From contig CABSIA010000121.1 in assembly GCA_902477645.1 (NCBI GenBank), forward strand, positions 1-9,346: DNA of 9,346 nucleotides, read 5' to 3'. A program made the position numbers and the translations under genes. Shown here in pieces: positions 6,273-9,346 of this stretch; positions within the stretch are counted from its first letter, which is position 1, and every line of letters starts with the position of its first letter. The notes below the pieces were generated by a model. It searched no databases. It saw only the letters and a list, made by a program, of their open reading frames with translations, and was not told the origin of the DNA. Origin of the DNA: an uncultured Prevotella sp. GTDB lineage: Bacteria > Bacteroidota > Bacteroidia > Bacteroidales > Bacteroidaceae.

Positions 6273-7247
6273 TCAATTATTCACACTACCTCCGACAATA
6301 TCAAGAAGCTCGTTTGTAATGGCCTGCTGACGACTCTTGTTATATTGCAGGTTGAGCTGACGCAACAGCTCATCGGCATTGTCGGTAGCTGTCTGCATGG
6401 CAACCATACGTGCGGCGTGCTCGCTTGCCACACTGTCCAAAAGTGCAGTGTAAAGCATCAGATGGGCAAGTTTAGGAATAAGAGCCCGAAGCACAGTGTT
6501 CATATCCGGCTCAACAATGAAGTTGTCATTGAGAGGCTTGCCGTCAAGCTGGCGTACCTGAGACTTTGCCTGTTCCTCATCTCGTTTGCGTAGATATTCC
6601 TGCGCCTCTTTTGTCGCAGCCTTTGACTTCAGGTCACGCTGATGGTCACGCACCAATTCGGTTTCGATGTCGATAGGCAAGAAGGTCTTGCGGGTAAGAA
6701 TCTGCGAGCCCGCAGACTTGAAATGGTGATATACCATCTCTACCTTGTCAATCTCACCGGCAATGAATTTCTGTCCCAACTCACGAGCCAAGTCTATGCA
6801 TTGCCTGACATTTGGCTTATCGGCAAGATCCGTAAAGTCGCCACCTATAGGATAACCGAGCTTTGCAGCTTTTTCGGCAATCTTACGTCCAATAGGATAT
6901 ACGACAATATTTTCCTTGCCAAGAGCCTCATAGTCTGCCGCCACCATTTGCATGTGCTTGATGATATTGGCATTGAACCCTCCGCAGAGACTGCTGTTGC
7001 TTGAGTAAGCAACAATGGCAACTCTCTTTACCGGACGCTCCTGAGTGAACACATTCGACGCATCGGCCTCTGAAGCAAGAAACGTCTTGAGAATATGCTC
7101 GAGCATGGTCTCGTAAGGGAGCATGTTTTCAATCATCACCTGTGCATGGTGAAGTTTCGACGAGGCAACCATCTTCATTGCACTCGTAATCTTACGGGTG
7201 CTGTTCACGCTGGCAATCCTGGTCTTTATTTCTTTTAGCGACGGCAT
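6273..7247 (-). CDS. atpG: ATP synthase F1 gamma subunit
   Basis: Gamma is the central rotor shaft of the F1 sector, coupling proton-driven c-ring rotation to catalysis in the alpha3beta3 head on the cytoplasmic side of the membrane. The 324-residue product has the conserved N-terminal helix (MPSLKEIKTRIASVNSTRKI then TSAMKMVASSKL) and the conserved C-terminal helix (LLDSVASEHAARMVAMQTATDNA, ending QAITNELLDIVGG). It is longer than the roughly 287 residues of the E. coli protein. Extra length is visible in a charged Lys/Glu/Arg-rich segment before about residue 245 (around KSKAATKEAQEYLRKRDEEQ), plausibly a lineage trait. It starts six bases after the atpA stop, and a strong stem-loop follows, so it is the last gene of the operon. 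Confidence 0.97.
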   Translation of the reverse strand: MPSLKEIKTRIASVNSTRKITSAMKMVASSKLHHAQVMIENMLPYETMLEHILKTFLASEADASNVFTQERPVKRVAIVAYSSNSSLCGGFNANIIKHMQMVAADYEALGKENIVVYPIGRKIAEKAAKLGYPIGGDFTDLADKPNVRQCIDLARELGQKFIAGEIDKVEMVYHHFKSAGSQILTRKTFLPIDIETELVRDHQRDLKSKAATKEAQEYLRKRDEEQAKSQVRQLDGKPLNDNFIVEPDMNTVLRALIPKLAHLMLYTALLDSVASEHAARMVAMQTATDNADELLRQLNLQYNKSRQQAITNELLDIVGGSVNN

Positions 7248-7253
7248 AGGCTA

Positions 7254-8840
7254 TTAGTTTTTATACTGTCCGGCAATATCAGCCATGACTTTCTCGATTG
7301 TACCTGTTATTGCGTCGTCAATCTTGCCGCTTGCAAGCGTCTCGATAACCTCTGGATGAGCCGAGCGGAGCTTGTCAAGGAATGAGGTCTGACACTCACG
7401 AACCTTCTCTACAGGCACATCGTGCATGAGTCCACGGGTACCGCAATAGATTATTGCAACCTGCTCTCCTACCGGCATTGGGCTGTACTGCGGCTGAATG
7501 AGCAGCTGATTGTTCTTACGTCCACGGTCGATGGTCATGGCGGTCACGGCATCCATATCGCTTGAGAACTTGGAGAAAGCCTCAAGCTCACGATACTGCG
7601 CCATGTCAATCTTCAGCGTACCTGCAACCTTCTTCATACTCTTGATTTGTGCGGAGCCACCCACACGGCTTACAGAGATACCGACATTGACTGCCGGACG
7701 GAAGCCCTGGTTGAAGAGATCGCTCTCAAGATATATCTGACCGTCGGTGATAGAAATCACGTTGGTAGGAATATATGCAGAAACGTCACCAGCCTGTGTC
7801 TCGATGATAGGAAGAGCGGTAAGAGAACCGCCACCCTTAACATGTCCCTTCATGCAAGCCGGCAGGTCGTTCATCTGCTCGGCAACTTCCTGCTGGTCGT
7901 TGATACGTGCGGCACGCTCAAGAAGACGGCTGTGAAGATAGAACACATCTCCAGGGTAAGCCTCACGGCCAGAAGGACGGCGGAGAATCAAAGACACCTC
8001 ACGATAAGCAACAGCCTGCTTTGAAAGGTCATCGTAAACAACAAGTGCAGAATATCCACGGTCACGGAAATACTCACCGATAGCAGCACCCGCAAAAGGA
8101 GCATAATACTGCATGGCAGCAGGATCGGCAGCTGTGGCACTTACAATAATTGTGTATGGCATTGCGCCATGCTGCTTCAGATTTTCAACTAAAGCCGCAA
8201 CTGTTGAGGCCTTTTGCCCAATTGCCACATAGATGCAATATACAGGTTTACCCGCCTCATAGAAGCTCTTTTGGTTAATAATTGTATCAACAGCAATAGC
8301 CGTCTTACCTGTCTGACGGTCACCGATGATAAGCTCACGCTGGCCACGTCCGATAGGTATCATAGAGTCAACAGACTTGATACCAGTCTGTAGCGGTTCC
8401 TTTACAGGCTGACGATAGATTACACCGGGATCCCTACGGTCGAGAGGCATCTCGAAAGAGTCCGCAAGGTCGATGTCGCCTTTTCCGTCGATAGCCTGTC
8501 CAAGAGGATTGATGACACGTCCGAGCATATTATCGTTAACCCGGATAGAAGCGATGCGCTTTGTACGCTTAACGACCATACCTTCCTTAATGCCCTCAGT
8601 AGAACCGAGAAGCACACAACCAACGTTGTCTTCCTCCAGGTTCATCACTATAGCCATGGTGCCGTTCTCGAACTCAAGAAGCTCGTTGGCCTCTGCATTG
8701 CGCAAACCGTAGATACGTGCTACGCCATCGCTTACCTCAAGTACAGTTCCGACTTCGTCAAACTGCTGACCGCCGCTGATGCTCTCCAGTTGCTGGAGAA
8801 GCATCTGTGACACTTCGCTTGGTTTGATTTTATCTGACAT
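7254..8840 (-). CDS. atpA: ATP synthase F1 alpha subunit
   Basis: A 528-residue alpha subunit, which forms the alpha3beta3 hexamer with beta and holds the non-catalytic nucleotide sites. The N-terminal beta-barrel domain includes VGTVLEVSDGVARIYGL. The Walker A P-loop is GDRQTGKT (173-180), the Walker B strand is ALVVYDDLSK (about 265-274), and the arginine finger is R392 in VSRVGGSAQ. SLTALPIIETQAGDVSAYIPTN matches the family closely. Before it, about residues 314-338 (INDQQEVAEQMNDLPACMKGHVKGGG) are a little longer than in E. coli, which I take to be a Bacteroidota feature. The ATG at 8840 follows an A-rich leader. It lies between atpH and atpG on the same strand, 6 bases before atpG but 127 bases after atpH, a spacer with a large hairpin. 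Confidence 0.98.
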   Translation of the reverse strand: MSDKIKPSEVSQMLLQQLESISGGQQFDEVGTVLEVSDGVARIYGLRNAEANELLEFENGTMAIVMNLEEDNVGCVLLGSTEGIKEGMVVKRTKRIASIRVNDNMLGRVINPLGQAIDGKGDIDLADSFEMPLDRRDPGVIYRQPVKEPLQTGIKSVDSMIPIGRGQRELIIGDRQTGKTAIAVDTIINQKSFYEAGKPVYCIYVAIGQKASTVAALVENLKQHGAMPYTIIVSATAADPAAMQYYAPFAGAAIGEYFRDRGYSALVVYDDLSKQAVAYREVSLILRRPSGREAYPGDVFYLHSRLLERAARINDQQEVAEQMNDLPACMKGHVKGGGSLTALPIIETQAGDVSAYIPTNVISITDGQIYLESDLFNQGFRPAVNVGISVSRVGGSAQIKSMKKVAGTLKIDMAQYRELEAFSKFSSDMDAVTAMTIDRGRKNNQLLIQPQYSPMPVGEQVAIIYCGTRGLMHDVPVEKVRECQTSFLDKLRSAHPEVIETLASGKIDDAITGTIEKVMADIAGQYKN

Positions 8841-8860
8841 TGTAATTTTTTTGTTTAAGT

Positions 8861-8958
8861 TTAATGTTTAAAGTTTAAAGTTTAATGCAATTAGCTTTTT
8901 GGCGATATTTTCTCAACAGAAAGGCTACCAACATTAAACTTTAATCTTTAAACTTTAA
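8861..8958. repeat. Long imperfect hairpin built of TTTAAAG/TTTAATG units between atpH and atpA
   Basis: The left arm holds tandem 7-base units (TTTAAAG, TTTAAAG, TTTAATG at 8867-8887) and the right arm their inverted counterpart (8932-8958). Positions 8861-8887 pair with 8932-8958 with two mismatches in 27. After a 4x4 internal loop, 8892-8900 pairs with 8919-8927, counting two G-T wobbles, and leaves a loop of about 18 bases. The element fills most of the 127-base gap. No -7 promoter match was seen in it on the minus strand. It may be a palindromic dispersed repeat, an mRNA processing or stabilising site, or an attenuator; none can be decided here. Confidence 0.7.
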
Positions 8959-8968
8959 TTTTCTTTTT

Positions 8969-9346
8969 TTATTTCTTCATTTGCGCCAACACCTTACGGA
9001 GCTGGCTCTGCACGCTGGCATCGAGACGATAAGTGTCGTATTCAAGAACAAATCCTCCAATGATATCCGGATTTACCTCTGTCTCAAACTCTACGGCGCC
9101 TTTTGTCTTGCTCTCAACCATTTGCCGCATCTTTGTCTCCATTTCCGGAGATACGGCAACGGCAGTTATCAGTTTGCCACGGATGACGTTCTTGTTTCTC
9201 CTATAAAGAGTGATATACGAATTAGCCATGAACTGAAGAACGTTTTCCCGGTCTTCACGAAGAACAAGCGAGAAGAAACTGCCAGTAAGCTCAGATGGAG
9301 TTCCACCAGTTGCCGCAACCATCAGCTCACGCTTTTTGTCCTTCGG
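8969..9346 (-). CDS. atpH: ATP synthase F1 delta subunit, C-terminal part (5' end outside window)
   Basis: Delta (OSCP-like) belongs to the peripheral stalk that ties the b subunits to the top of the alpha3beta3 head. About 125 residues are visible and the frame continues past the right edge (PKDKRELM precedes the internal ATG at 9322); full proteins have about 180. The visible part is the C-terminal domain: LITAVAVSPEMETKMRQMVE, then VNPDIIGGFVLEYDTYRLD and the closing SVQSQLRKVLAQMKK, matching the family's conserved G-G-F-x-x-x-x-D-x-x-x-x-D-x-S pattern. It precedes atpA on the same strand, as in ATP synthase operons generally. Confidence 0.93.
   Translation of the reverse strand, partial: PKDKKRELMVAATGGTPSELTGSFFSLVLREDRENVLQFMANSYITLYRRNKNVIRGKLITAVAVSPEMETKMRQMVESKTKGAVEFETEVNPDIIGGFVLEYDTYRLDASVQSQLRKVLAQMKK

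Noticed and set aside
1..9346. CRISPR array, tRNA/rRNA genes, transposases or prophage genes
   Set aside because: No regularly spaced repeats with unique spacers, no cloverleaf or rRNA stretch and no transposase or phage protein motif were seen; the only tandem units (8867-8887) are contiguous heptamers.

Overview
The window reads as chromosomal DNA of a Bacteroidota bacterium, most likely Prevotella or a close relative. The evidence is a -33 TTTG / -7 TAnnTTTG promoter with 19-nt spacing in front of the GH3 gene, A-rich leaders without clear Shine-Dalgarno motifs, the atpH-atpA-atpG order ending an operon without atpD/atpC behind it, and the protein sequences. Genus is inference; phylum is well supported.

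Left part (1-3799): a surface-glycan-type region. It holds the 3' end of a radical SAM/SPASM gene running in from the left edge, then, one base later, an AT-rich membrane O-acyltransferase gene broken by a one-base frameshift at a G6 tract. A type II toxin-antitoxin pair follows on the opposite strand (RelB/DinJ-like antitoxin then PIN-domain toxin); the toxin stop codon abuts the acyltransferase stop codon with no base between. Divergent from the antitoxin is a GT4-type glycosyltransferase with an N-terminal DUF1972-like domain. These genes probably modify or build a capsular, O-antigen or exopolysaccharide, but no sugar or acceptor can be named from the sequence.

Middle (3828-6252): a single gene for an exported GH3 beta-glucosidase of the BglX type with its own textbook Bacteroidota promoter. 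It is followed by a very strong 19-bp stem-loop that probably terminates transcription from both sides.

Right part (6273-9346): the distal end of the F1Fo ATP synthase operon on the minus strand, atpH (partial at the right edge), atpA and atpG, encoding delta, alpha and gamma subunits. Between atpH and atpA lies a 127-bp spacer with TTTAAAG/TTTAATG units arranged as a roughly 40-position imperfect hairpin, unusual inside such an operon.

No tRNA, rRNA, CRISPR array or transposase was seen. No clearly new multi-gene system is present. The most interesting signals are the G-tract frameshift in the acyltransferase (possible phase-variable switch), the atpH-atpA hairpin, and the antitoxin/toxin family pairing within a glycan locus.
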